11,380 nt of DNA from Granulosicoccus sp964352535 (GCA_964352535.1 CAYGSW010000190.1:1-11380), one strand, 5' to 3'. Shown: positions 1 to 6,957, counted from the first letter of the stretch. Made by a program: numbers and translations. Notes: a model not told the origin generated them from the letters alone.

Positions 1-30
1 GTAGATTCGTTTGATTGGTGAGGATCGTTG

Positions 31-256
31 ATGAGGGATGCAAGTAAACCATCGTCTTCACTGAACCAGAGGAAGGTGGGCTACGAGCTTTGTGGTGATG
101 CACTGAGTGTGGAGCGTGCCCCCAATGTTCTGCAAGCCAGCCCGAGTATCTGGTGATTCTCACGCTGTACCGTTGGTCAATGATCTGGCGTCTCCGTCAG
201 TACATGTGCCACTGGCAGAATACCTCCATCAGCAGTTGACTGCGTACGCACTCTGA
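31..256 (+). pseudogene. Possible frameshifted small reading frame, unknown function
   Basis: I do not recognise this product. An ATG at 31 has a GAGGA ribosome-binding site at 20-24 and opens a 40-codon frame ending at 153. From about 107 the next frame is open to a tandem TGA-TAG stop at 254-259, and its C-terminal half (residues like VNDLASPSVHVPLAEYLHQQ) has protein-like composition. The two frames overlap around a run of five C at 119-123, where a one-base slip would join them into roughly 74 residues. Two hairpins follow, the second resembling a terminator, which fits a gene ending near 256. It may be a decayed gene, a sequencing-error frameshift, or chance open frames. No other gene is visible in 1-404. 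Confidence 0.22.
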
Positions 257-264
257 TAGTGCGT
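246..264 (+). other. Perfect 7-bp hairpin over the tandem stop
   Basis: ACGCACT (246-252) and AGTGCGT (258-264) are perfect inverted repeats around a 5-base loop that contains the TGA and most of the TAG of the preceding frame. No T-tract follows, so alone it is not a classic terminator. It sits 16 bases before a second hairpin. Confidence 0.5.
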
Positions 265-280
265 TGCTCGTGTAAACGTT

Positions 281-309
281 CAGTAGCAAGGACGCTACTG
301 GATTTTCTT
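281..309 (+). terminator. Candidate rho-independent terminator
   Basis: CAGTAGC (281-287) and GCTACTG (294-300) form a perfect 7-bp stem with a 6-base loop, followed directly by a T-rich run (GATTTTCTTT). The T-run lies only on the + strand side, so it would stop rightward transcription coming from the left end. It would insulate the regulator pair that starts at 405. Confidence 0.5.
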
Positions 310-326
310 TAATAAATGTCGCTCGA

Positions 327-342
327 TGTGGGAAATGCCACA
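327..342. promoter_or_regulatory. CRP-type palindromic operator
   Basis: TGTGG-N6-CCACA is a perfect dyad that extends one base on each side (ATGTGG...CCACAT, 326-343). It matches the E. coli CRP consensus TGTGA-N6-TCACA except for one symmetric change per half-site. Its centre (334.5) is 41.5 bases before about position 376. That position is 7 bases past a possible extended -10 (TGC plus GATTCT, 361-369), which is the geometry of a class II CRP-activated promoter. The dyad is seen in the sequence. Its binding by the Crp-family protein encoded at 833-1552 is inferred. Confidence 0.5.
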
Positions 343-360
343 TAAGGATAGTTGGACAAG

Positions 361-369
361 TGCGATTCT
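361..369 (+). promoter_or_regulatory. Possible extended -10 promoter element for the regulator pair
   Basis: TGC followed by GATTCT resembles an extended -10 (TGn plus a 3/6 match to TATAAT), with no good -35. Weak -35 boxes are expected at class II CRP-activated promoters, and the CRP-type dyad is at the right distance upstream. The call rests mainly on that spacing. Confidence 0.25.
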
Positions 370-404
370 GAACTCAGGCAAATTAGTCCAATGGAGAAAA
401 CTAT

Positions 405-803
405 ATGTCTCAGGTTACTATCAGCGGTGCTGCTGCAGCTCCAGCATCACAACACGGTTTTTCTGCACATGGCGCTCTGGAAGAGAGGCTCTTGGGCCTG
501 TCAGATGACGAACTCAGACAACTGTATGATCTGGTGACTTGCCGGTTGTCTCATCGATCCTCCACACCGATAAGGGCTTCAGCTGAAGCGACGGAGGCCA
601 CCAGCTTGCAGCAGCTTACTGCCAGGGAGAATGAGGTGCTTACGCTGGTTGCCAGCGGCTACACGCGCCCGGAAGTGGCAAAGGCACTAAACATAAGTCG
701 TAATACGGCTGCCTCGCACGTTGCCAATATCTACCGAAAACTGGAAATTGAATCTATCGCCGAGGCAACCATGCTGGCATTTCGTTGGGGTATTGTCACC
801 TGA
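405..803 (+). CDS. Short LuxR-type helix-turn-helix transcriptional regulator
   Basis: This 132-residue protein is a DNA-binding transcription factor of the LuxR/GerE (FixJ-NarL) HTH class. Residues 71-130 form the whole HTH domain: LTARENEVLTLVASGYTR begins it, then PEVAKALNI, and the recognition helix lies around ISRNTAASHVANIYRKL (97-113). The 70 residues before it are Ala/Ser-rich with a short helix (ALEERLLGLSDDELRQLYDL, 24-43). They are too short for a receiver or autoinducer domain, so the activating signal is unknown. The ATG at 405 has GGAG at 393-396, 8 bases upstream. The gene ends 29 bases before a Crp/Fnr-family gene on the same strand, so the two are probably co-transcribed from a promoter carrying the CRP-type dyad at 327-342. 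The family call is firm; the target genes cannot be told. Confidence 0.88.
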   Translation: MSQVTISGAAAAPASQHGFSAHGALEERLLGLSDDELRQLYDLVTCRLSHRSSTPIRASAEATEATSLQQLTARENEVLTLVASGYTRPEVAKALNISRNTAASHVANIYRKLEIESIAEATMLAFRWGIVT

Positions 804-832
804 CGCAGTAGGTCTATTGAGAGTGAAAAATA

Positions 833-1552
833 GTGCGACAATGCGATACCATGCTGGGTATGAAAATCAAGCCCACTGGATTGACTCTGGCATTTTTTGA
901 TATTTTCAAGTCTCTGACGGAAGAGCAAAGGGATGCTGTTGCCAGGAAAATGAGTTGCAGGGAGCACCCATCCGGTAGCTTTGTTATTCCGTCAGCAACT
1001 GACAAGGGTCATGTGTATTTTCTAGTCAGTGGTCAGGTCCGTGCTTGTGCTTTTAATCAATCAGGCAAACAGGTGTATTTTGAAGACCTGATGCCCGGCA
1101 TGATGTTTGGAGAGCTGGCGGCACTTGACGGCGGTGAAAGAACCAGCGATTGTATCTGCACTGAGTCGTCTGTTGTTGCCAGCCTTGGCAGGGATGATTT
1201 TTTAGCGTTATTGGAAGAATTTCCAGCGGTAAAAAGCAATGTGCTGATTCGCCTTGTAGCTATGGTACGTTTGCAGCTGAAACGTGTGTATGAATACACG
1301 GCTTTTACTGTTAATCAGCGTGTACGTTTTGAATTGCTTCGCATGATGTCAGAGGAGGGGGGTGGTGATCCTCCCATTCACTTGAAAACAGTCCCTACGC
1401 AAGCAGAGTTTGCAGATCGCATAAGTTCTCATAGAGAGGCGGTTTCGCGTGAATTGAATGTGCTCGAGTCGGAAGGGCTGATAACCTGGAAGCGTGGCGA
1501 ACATGTCATCCATGATCCCGCTGAATTGACGAAGCGGGCGCAAGTAAATTAA
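833..1552 (+). CDS. Crp/Fnr-family transcriptional regulator
   Basis: The product is a 239-residue cytoplasmic regulator with the usual CRP layout: cyclic-nucleotide-binding beta-roll (about 20-130), dimerisation helix (about 132-158) and winged HTH (about 165-232). The phosphate-binding cassette is recognisable as FGEL (92-95) with Arg103-Thr104, corresponding to Glu72 and Arg82-Ser83 of E. coli CRP, so cAMP or a related nucleotide is a plausible ligand. The N-terminal cysteines are not arranged as in FNR, so an Fe-S sensor is unlikely. The recognition helix reads SSHREAVSREL, keeping Arg201, Glu202 and Arg206, the equivalents of CRP Arg180, Glu181 and Arg185 that read TGTGA. The GTG start at 833 is preferred because GAGAG lies 9 bases upstream; in-frame ATGs at 851 and 860 are alternatives. 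It follows the LuxR-type gene by 29 bases. Confidence 0.9.
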   Translation: MRQCDTMLGMKIKPTGLTLAFFDIFKSLTEEQRDAVARKMSCREHPSGSFVIPSATDKGHVYFLVSGQVRACAFNQSGKQVYFEDLMPGMMFGELAALDGGERTSDCICTESSVVASLGRDDFLALLEEFPAVKSNVLIRLVAMVRLQLKRVYEYTAFTVNQRVRFELLRMMSEEGGGDPPIHLKTVPTQAEFADRISSHREAVSRELNVLESEGLITWKRGEHVIHDPAELTKRAQVN

Positions 1553-1632
1553 CTATATGAGAGTTCTACAAGTGATGGCCTGTGGGATAATCCGGCATGT
1601 TTGTGCAGATTCTGTATCACCATCTTGTGTCG

Positions 1633-1668
1633 CCATCTAAGGGGTATTGACCATCTAAGGAGTATTGA
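1633..1668. repeat. 18-bp tandem duplication over a stop codon
   Basis: Two adjacent copies, CCATCTAAGGGGTATTGA (1633-1650) and CCATCTAAGGAGTATTGA (1651-1668), differ at one base. Read on the - strand, the unit encodes the last residues of the solute-binding protein (ends INTP) plus its TAG stop. The second unit downstream repeats the coding sense as VNTP-stop in the same frame. It lies in the short gap between two convergent genes (1553-1654), which otherwise shows only weak hairpins and no clear terminator. Confidence 0.85.
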
Positions 1669-2995
1669 TCTTGAACGCATCGAAAAAGCGTTGGAGTTCT
1701 TCAGACTTTTCCTGAACGCCAAACTCTTTTGCAAATATTCTCTCAAGATCACTTTCGTTACCCTGCATGGCCATCAGCAGGAAGTGATTGAAGTCAGCGT
1801 AAAAGCTTGCCACGTTGATTAAGTGCAAGCCCTCTGTTTCAGGCTCATTGTTGGCTCTGGCGTCGAATACATCCTGCCTTGGAAAGTATACGCCGTAGAC
1901 CTCGCGTGAACGTGTAAAGCGGTTCATAACGATATCGCAATCGGCAACCTCTTTTGTCTTGTGCTTCAGAATATCGTAATCGGCCAGATAGTAGAGAACC
2001 TCCCCCTTGCAGAACGCTTCTATACCCTTGTCGTGATGTTCAAATTTTCTTACTGGCATTGCGCTGAATCCACCAGGGCATTCAGCTGTGACGATTTCTT
2101 TGGCCGTCTGCGCGTTGATGTCTCTATGCGCTCTTCCCATGCGTTCCATGATGATCCCAGCCAGACCATTGCCGGCAGTGATTAATTCATCCAGAGCATT
2201 ATCCAGTGCACCCAACTCTTGTTTTTCAAGCAGTTGCTCAATGGCCTGAACTTCATCTCGTTTAGCACTGCGGGATTTTTCGGTCAGAGAATTTGCCTGA
2301 TTGTCGAATTCTCGCAGCTGAGCACGAGTGGTAGCAACAACATTCCGGGTAACGTCAAGCAACGTGATACGTGTTCTTTCTATGCGCTCAGAGTTCTTGA
2401 AAATTTCCAAATCCAGGGCACTGTCGAATCGCATGAGAAGATTTCGACTGGCTATATCTGCAAGGCCCTGGGTATCTGCCGTCGTGCCGCGAACAACACC
2501 AATGACATTATCGCAGTAATTGCCCCGCGGAAATTTTGACGAGCGTGGATTAAGGTAGGCGTAGGTCATACCGGACAAAAAGACGGCATGCGATGACCGA
2601 TAATCAGCAAGACGTTCCTGGTTGATACTATCTGGGCCGCATAGCATAAAAAGATTGCCCTTCACGCCCAATAACCTGAATCGATCCCGGGCCGTTATAT
2701 CGACAGCCTTGAATGTGATGTGTTGATATCGAGGCAGGGCTTTCATCTGCTTTAAGACGTGTCGACACACTTCGATACTGTAGCCGCTGTATCCAGGCAG
2801 AACTTTTTCTGAGTTGCGTGTGATGTCAATGTACGAGAATGGCTTGGCGTCATCCCTGACACCAATGTTGACGATAACTTCTGTCGCTGAGAGATCGTCC
2901 GCCAGCGTAGGTTCAGCCATTGGAAGCAGGCAGACAGCGCTGGCGTACATGATCAATGCAGATAGACAGGTTCGATTTCTGGCAATGCATATCAT
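1655..2995 (-). CDS. Periplasmic family 3 solute-binding protein with a long helical insertion
   Basis: The 446-residue product begins with a signal peptide (about 1-32, cleavage after PTLA) and then a type 3 extracellular solute-binding fold resembling the glutamate/aspartate binder GltI. Recognisable parts are GVRDDAKPFSYID (45-57), PGYSGYSIEV (67-76), ITARDRFRLL (100-109), the LCG motif with a conserved Cys119, and GVVRGTT (166-172) opening lobe II. Lobe II is then interrupted by about 100 charged residues (about 196-300), rich in Glu, Arg, Gln and Leu and probably helical or coiled-coil. The fold resumes at EAFCKGEVLYYLADYD (326-341) and GVYFPRQD (368-375). The ATG at 2995 is chosen because GGAGGA lies 6 bases upstream; an in-frame GTG at 3031 abuts the previous stop but lacks a site. 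It is last in a three-gene operon that contains no ABC permease or ATPase, so it may sense rather than transport. The ligand is unknown, perhaps an amino acid. Confidence 0.8.
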   Translation of the reverse strand: MICIARNRTCLSALIMYASAVCLLPMAEPTLADDLSATEVIVNIGVRDDAKPFSYIDITRNSEKVLPGYSGYSIEVCRHVLKQMKALPRYQHITFKAVDITARDRFRLLGVKGNLFMLCGPDSINQERLADYRSSHAVFLSGMTYAYLNPRSSKFPRGNYCDNVIGVVRGTTADTQGLADIASRNLLMRFDSALDLEIFKNSERIERTRITLLDVTRNVVATTRAQLREFDNQANSLTEKSRSAKRDEVQAIEQLLEKQELGALDNALDELITAGNGLAGIIMERMGRAHRDINAQTAKEIVTAECPGGFSAMPVRKFEHHDKGIEAFCKGEVLYYLADYDILKHKTKEVADCDIVMNRFTRSREVYGVYFPRQDVFDARANNEPETEGLHLINVASFYADFNHFLLMAMQGNESDLERIFAKEFGVQEKSEELQRFFDAFKINTP

Positions 2996-3001
2996 CGCTA
3001 T

Positions 3002-3007
3002 TCCTCC
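3002..3007 (-). promoter_or_regulatory. Ribosome-binding site deciding the solute-binding protein start
   Basis: GGAGGA on the - strand lies 6 bases before the ATG at 2995. It moves the start 12 codons inside the longest open frame and gives a clean signal peptide beginning MICIARNR. It lies just past the stop codon of the upstream membrane-protein gene (3032-3034), which suggests coupled translation. Confidence 0.8.
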
Positions 3008-3031
3008 GTTGTCATTCATTGCGTCCAACAC

Positions 3032-4816
3032 TCACCTTGTGCTCTCAACATCAGCTTGTCGCGCAGCAGCTTGTCTGTTTTTTACAATTGGAACAGGTCT
3101 GGCATATTCGAAATCTTCAATCTCGGGGGCCGGACTTGACTCGCCGATACGCCAATAGGCAGCTGACATGATGAAAAGTGTGCCAGCAGGTACCACTAGT
3201 GAAATCAACACGTCTGGCATTGCATGTATTTCACCTATCCATTGACGAATCACCAGGTACAGCAACATGCTTATCAGTCCGACAGACCAGGCAAGTGTGC
3301 GTATCCAGGAGTCACGCCACAGACTATCGTAGGCACGAATGGAGCCGAAGTTGTCGCTTAGCCGGCACACCATGATCGCACTGGGAGCAGCGAGCAGGCA
3401 AAGCAGACCGAATACAAGGTAATCGCTACCGAAGTCCTGCAACATGGACGCGAAATGACCTGCGTTGCGCACGTGAAGTGAAGGCCACACGACCAGTTTG
3501 ATGAATAGAAACACTTCGTAGAACAGCGCTGAGCTAATGCAGGCTAAAATGGCTATCACCAGATACTGGAAGACTGGGTGACTGCGTATATGCCAGTATT
3601 CCCACTCTGCGCTATTCACCCGGGAGGCACGATAGATCAACCCTGCTGTGCATCCTGTAAAAAAAATCAAGCCTGTTCCGATAACGTCCCACCAAGCTGT
3701 CTGTACTGAATATCGTAGAGCAGACCAATAGAACTCAGCGGTAGAAAGGCCTGCAATATATAGAGCGCTTGTCTGCATATCCAGCTGTGCATATTGCATG
3801 GACATTTCGTGTGCAAGGTAGACGGTGAAGTTGAATAAGCTTGCCAGTAGCGTGCCCAGCACAACACCCACCAGCGTACTGGTTGCTAGTATGTTGATGT
3901 GGCGTGAGCTGGTGCGTTTTCGCTGGGCCCGCAACACAAGGTCCCACAGTGGTCTTGATGCGACGCTTTTTGGTAACCGTTCATCCTGATTGGCAACCAG
4001 AACCGCCAGCAGGCGCGTGTATTGGATACGCAGCTCACGGGCTTGACGGACAATAGCTTCAAGGGCTTCATCACTGAGTGCGTCACCGTCTGAGCTGCCA
4101 TTTCCGTTTTCAGCATTTCTGAGCACAAGCTTGCGCTTGAGCGCGTTGTGCTCGCCGAGTATCCTCTGTCTGGCAAGCTGTAATGCGTGGTTAGCTTTGT
4201 CAGACCATATCAGATGACCTGTAGCGCCAAAGATCCATTCGTCTAGTGTTTCTATTGCGACCAGATCATTATCAAGTCCGGGAATTGCCTTGACATTGTC
4301 CACCTGTAGTCTTGGTAGCGTTGAGCTTGCTGTTGAATCCCTGAAGTCCATTTGACGAATTTGACGAATAATGTCCTGCACATGTTGAGGGATACCAGCA
4401 ATTCCGTGTGATGCGCGCCTGATACCATGCTCAAGCAGTGAAAATGGCTTGACACTGAGCAGGGTGATAACCGCAGTGGCTGCCAGCATCGGGGCGAATG
4501 TGTTGACGTCCGAGTCAGACAGAGTCAGTGCACCCACCGAGTTGGTTGTTCCTGCGATACCCATCGAGAGGCTGAGTATTTCTGGAGAGACCGACAGCAG
4601 CGTGTATAACAGCAGAATGGGTATCAAATAGAATACGAAACCTGTAGCAAACTGACGATGACTCGTCAGGAATCGTAAGTTCATCTCATCAATCAACCAT
4701 TGAGCATCGTTGCGCGGTGAGGGTGTTGAATACAGCTCGTGTGCGCGTATACCTACCAGTAATCCACCGATTATCAGCAGCAGCAGGAAAGTATTGTTAT
4801 TGATCAGAGTAGTCAT
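3032..4816 (-). CDS. Polytopic inner-membrane protein of unknown function
   Basis: I do not recognise this 594-residue protein. It shows about nine hydrophobic segments: 6-24, 57-78, 105-124, 307-334, 375-397, 415-442, 463-484, 507-524 and 534-554. Between the third and fourth lies a hydrophilic domain of about 180 residues (125-306), with amphipathic helices and an acidic Asn/Gly/Ser/Asp linker at 235-248. Charge distribution suggests the N-terminus outside, this domain in the cytoplasm, and an Arg-containing C-terminal tail inside. No ABC permease EAA loop, Walker motif, GGDEF, histidine kinase or protease motif is visible. A GAGAG lies 9 bases before the ATG. It is the middle gene of an operon with a small TM protein upstream (58-base gap) and a periplasmic solute-binding protein directly downstream. 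That suggests a receptor, channel or transporter that the binding protein docks to, but this is inference. Confidence 0.8.
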   Translation of the reverse strand: MTTLINNNTFLLLLIIGGLLVGIRAHELYSTPSPRNDAQWLIDEMNLRFLTSHRQFATGFVFYLIPILLLYTLLSVSPEILSLSMGIAGTTNSVGALTLSDSDVNTFAPMLAATAVITLLSVKPFSLLEHGIRRASHGIAGIPQHVQDIIRQIRQMDFRDSTASSTLPRLQVDNVKAIPGLDNDLVAIETLDEWIFGATGHLIWSDKANHALQLARQRILGEHNALKRKLVLRNAENGNGSSDGDALSDEALEAIVRQARELRIQYTRLLAVLVANQDERLPKSVASRPLWDLVLRAQRKRTSSRHINILATSTLVGVVLGTLLASLFNFTVYLAHEMSMQYAQLDMQTSALYIAGLSTAEFYWSALRYSVQTAWWDVIGTGLIFFTGCTAGLIYRASRVNSAEWEYWHIRSHPVFQYLVIAILACISSALFYEVFLFIKLVVWPSLHVRNAGHFASMLQDFGSDYLVFGLLCLLAAPSAIMVCRLSDNFGSIRAYDSLWRDSWIRTLAWSVGLISMLLYLVIRQWIGEIHAMPDVLISLVVPAGTLFIMSAAYWRIGESSPAPEIEDFEYARPVPIVKNRQAAARQADVESTR

Positions 4817-4874
4817 GGCTGATCACTCTCATAGTGTTTCTGTTGATTCTGGAGTAGACAGATCGCGATAGATA

Positions 4875-5165
4875 TCAGTTGCAATTTTGAATGCGTGGGT
4901 TACAAGGGCTCATCGTGACAAATTCATATACTTGCGACGCAGCAGGCAGATTGGGTAAGGTATACGGAGAATCATGCTCAACTTGAGCTATCAACGAGCG
5001 ACTGAACAGTGTGTGTCGATGATCAATGGGATTTATGGCAATCATCCGCTCGGTAGCTGTTGCGATCTCGGTTCGGATGTTGGTCGTGAATTGCTGTTCG
5101 TGAATTTGGATGATGAGCCATAGTATGCCGGCATATATTCCAGCGATATAAACGACAATGCGCAT
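4875..5165 (-). CDS. Small single-TM protein of unknown function
   Basis: This 96-residue protein has one N-terminal hydrophobic segment (4-20, VVYIAGIYAGILWLIIQ) with a single Arg before it. It is therefore probably anchored with about 75 residues in the periplasm; an uncleaved signal anchor fits better than a lipoprotein because there is no lipobox Cys. The outer part begins with a helical stretch (25-45) and ends in a short tail with two cysteines (88 and 95) that could form a disulfide. The ATG at 5165 has GAGGG on the - strand 7 bases upstream. It is the first gene of the three-gene operon and is likely a subunit of whatever complex the larger membrane protein forms. No homologue is recognised. 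The competing - strand frame starting at 5368 has a less protein-like composition. Confidence 0.65.
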   Translation of the reverse strand: MRIVVYIAGIYAGILWLIIQIHEQQFTTNIRTEIATATERMIAINPIDHRHTLFSRSLIAQVEHDSPYTLPNLPAASQVYEFVTMSPCNPRIQNCN

Positions 5166-5463
5166 AAGCTAACCCTCGATTGTCGGCACGGATGTTTATT
5201 TAATACTGAGATGCCGAGCCTGTTAAAGTAATACGACAAACGCCTGGTGCCAATTACACCAAAGCGGTTGTGATACCAATAACCTGTGTGGTTCAAAGAT
5301 ATAGTGTATTGATAGCAGGTCGCGCTATCGGTCGCATCGTCTGTTTGGAGGATGGTTGTGTTAGGCAACAGCCGTTTTTGTCGACTATGCTTGCGACGCG
5401 TTGATGACTATTTTTATGGTTAACTGCTTTAGCGCCGGGTTAGGGCACCAATAACTATATTGC
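5166..5463. promoter_or_regulatory. Intergenic region with several dyads; promoter of the three-gene operon
   Basis: These 298 bases lie between the end of uxuB and the start of the small-TM gene, both on the - strand, and hold no convincing gene. Visible dyads are TGGTG-N7-CACCA (5245-5261), with partial outer arms AACGC and GCGGTT, and GATAGC-N7-GCTATC (5311-5329, perfect 6-bp arms). On the - strand TTGGCA followed 17 bases later by TACTTT is a weak promoter candidate overlapping the first dyad. The region plausibly carries the operon's promoter and an operator, but no regulator can be assigned. Confidence 0.35.
5429..5451 (-). terminator. Hairpin after uxuB, possible terminator
   Basis: On the - strand TTGGTGCC and GGCGCTAA pair over 8 bp (two G-U pairs) around a 7-base loop, starting 12 bases after the uxuB stop. 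No T-run follows, so it may be a 3'-end stabiliser or a weak or factor-dependent terminator. Read-through into the downstream three-gene operon cannot be excluded. Confidence 0.35.
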
Positions 5464-6957
5464 TTATATGTGGTGCTTCACTTCGTTTTGAAGAGCCTGG
5501 CGAACACCGTGCTCCAGAAGCGCATCAAGGCACTCCACAACGTGTGAATGCCATGAGTGGTTGTGGGTAAGTTCTTCTGGAAAAAGTCCAGGTATTTGAC
5601 AGAAATTTGTGACAATAGCGTCTGCTGACCTGGACTGGGCAATAGCGCTTGTCAGTTCCTTGCCCAGAGGGTCATTTACTGTATATGAGGTAGCCTCATC
5701 AGTTTTCCCGGTACAGAATCTGATCCACAATGCAGTTGCCAGTGCGAATGGCCTGATAGACCGTTCGTCTGCCAGTGCCTCTACGGTGGGTTCGAATATG
5801 CGTTGTGGCATCTTCTGTGAGCCATCCATGGCAATTTGCAGTGTTTCATGGGCAATAGCCGTGTTGGCAAATCGGTTCAACAACTGCTCGGTATACAGCG
5901 TCAGATCCATGCCTGGTGGTGCGCTCAATGATAGCGCGCTGTGCTGGATATGTTGTCTGACCAGTTGCACCAGTACATCGTCTTGCATTACGTCGCGAAT
6001 ATATCGATGACCTGACAGGTGTCCAGCATAGGCCATCATGGAATGTGCACCGTTGAGCATCCGTAGTTTCATCGTCTCGAACGGGCGAACATCACAGGTA
6101 AACAGCACACCTGCGCTCTCCCAGGCGGGTCTGCCAGAAGGGAATCGGTCCTCGATTATCCATTGGTGAAACGGTTCTGTTTCCACGGCAGCCAGGTCGA
6201 CCGTCTGGGTGAATTGTGTGGCCAGCTTAAGGGTGTCAGATGTTTGTGCAGGTGTGATTCTGTCAACCATGCTGCAGGGGAACACAACATGCTCTGCTAT
6301 CCATTGTGCTAGTTCAGTATTGATGCGCGAAGCAAAATCAATGACACCCGATCGCAAATAGTCACCGTTCATCGGGAGGTTGTCACAGCTCAGTACGGTA
6401 AATGGTGGTGTGTTCTGCTGACGACGAAGGTGTAGTGCCTGCACCAGATACCCTATTAGCCCGGTAGGTTGGTCAGGGGTTTTCAGGTCTGCTGCAATAA
6501 CCGGGTCATTGGTATCAACGCCGCGTGTTTTTCTGTTGATACCGTAGCCTTTTTCCGTAATCGTAACAGTTACGATGCGTACAGCAGGGTTGCAAAGAAG
6601 ACTCATGAATCGATCGGGGGCCTGTCTGGCAGACAATGCATGATCAATACTGGCAATGACACGCGCAGAGTTCTGATCACCGGACCGTGTGATGAGTGTA
6701 TACAAACCGTTCTGATCGTTCAGTTGTTCAGGCAAGGTGGTATTTCGTAGACTGACAGCAGCGATCTTCCAGTCACCGCCTGCGTTGCCCAGCGCTTGAT
6801 CGGTGTAGTACGCCTGATGAGCCTTGTGAAATGCGCCCAAGCCAATATGAACAATGCCTATACCGTGCTCCTCAGGATTATAGGCGGGCAGTGCGGTCGG
6901 ACTCGCTACCTGGCTCAATCGGGTTAATCGTTGCGGTGGCATTACTGGACGGACCAC
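5464..6957 (-). CDS. uxuB: D-fructuronate reductase (mannonate oxidoreductase), mannitol dehydrogenase family
   Basis: The enzyme interconverts D-fructuronate and D-mannonate with NAD(H) in the cytoplasm, the step before mannonate dehydratase. The 497-residue protein has the polyol-specific long-chain dehydrogenase layout: nucleotide-binding HIGLGAFHKAH (37-47), TITEKGYG (132-139), SCDNLPMNG (190-198), MVDRITP (230-236), and the catalytic set Lys297, Asn302 and His305 within KLRMLNGAH, spaced as in mannitol 2-dehydrogenase. Length is typical. The start is a GTG that shares its G with the uxuA stop (TAGTG), so translation is probably coupled; no strong ribosome-binding site is seen, and an ATG 15 bases in is an alternative. 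Sequence alone cannot separate fructuronate, tagaturonate, mannitol or arabinitol specificity; the overlap with uxuA decides for fructuronate. Confidence 0.9.
   Translation of the reverse strand: MVRPVMPPQRLTRLSQVASPTALPAYNPEEHGIGIVHIGLGAFHKAHQAYYTDQALGNAGGDWKIAAVSLRNTTLPEQLNDQNGLYTLITRSGDQNSARVIASIDHALSARQAPDRFMSLLCNPAVRIVTVTITEKGYGINRKTRGVDTNDPVIAADLKTPDQPTGLIGYLVQALHLRRQQNTPPFTVLSCDNLPMNGDYLRSGVIDFASRINTELAQWIAEHVVFPCSMVDRITPAQTSDTLKLATQFTQTVDLAAVETEPFHQWIIEDRFPSGRPAWESAGVLFTCDVRPFETMKLRMLNGAHSMMAYAGHLSGHRYIRDVMQDDVLVQLVRQHIQHSALSLSAPPGMDLTLYTEQLLNRFANTAIAHETLQIAMDGSQKMPQRIFEPTVEALADERSIRPFALATALWIRFCTGKTDEATSYTVNDPLGKELTSAIAQSRSADAIVTNFCQIPGLFPEELTHNHSWHSHVVECLDALLEHGVRQALQNEVKHHI

Noticed and set aside
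2..163. Open - strand frame running off the left edge
   Set aside because: The translation is rich in His, Ser and Pro without pattern, starts from a GTG without a ribosome-binding site, and competes with a better + strand frame.
326..537. Two short + strand open frames overlapping the start of the LuxR-type gene
   Set aside because: They overlap the CRP-type dyad and the better-supported gene at 405. Their composition is unlike a protein, and no ribosome-binding site supports them.
1553..1654. Possible bidirectional terminator between the convergent genes
   Set aside because: Only imperfect stems (ATG-g-CC with GGCAT around 1572-1596) with bulges and no T-run are visible, so this is not called as a terminator.
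5042..5368. A 108-codon - strand frame overlapping the 96-residue TM protein
   Set aside because: The 96-codon frame has a good ribosome-binding site, a coherent TM segment and operon spacing. The 108-codon frame has none of these.
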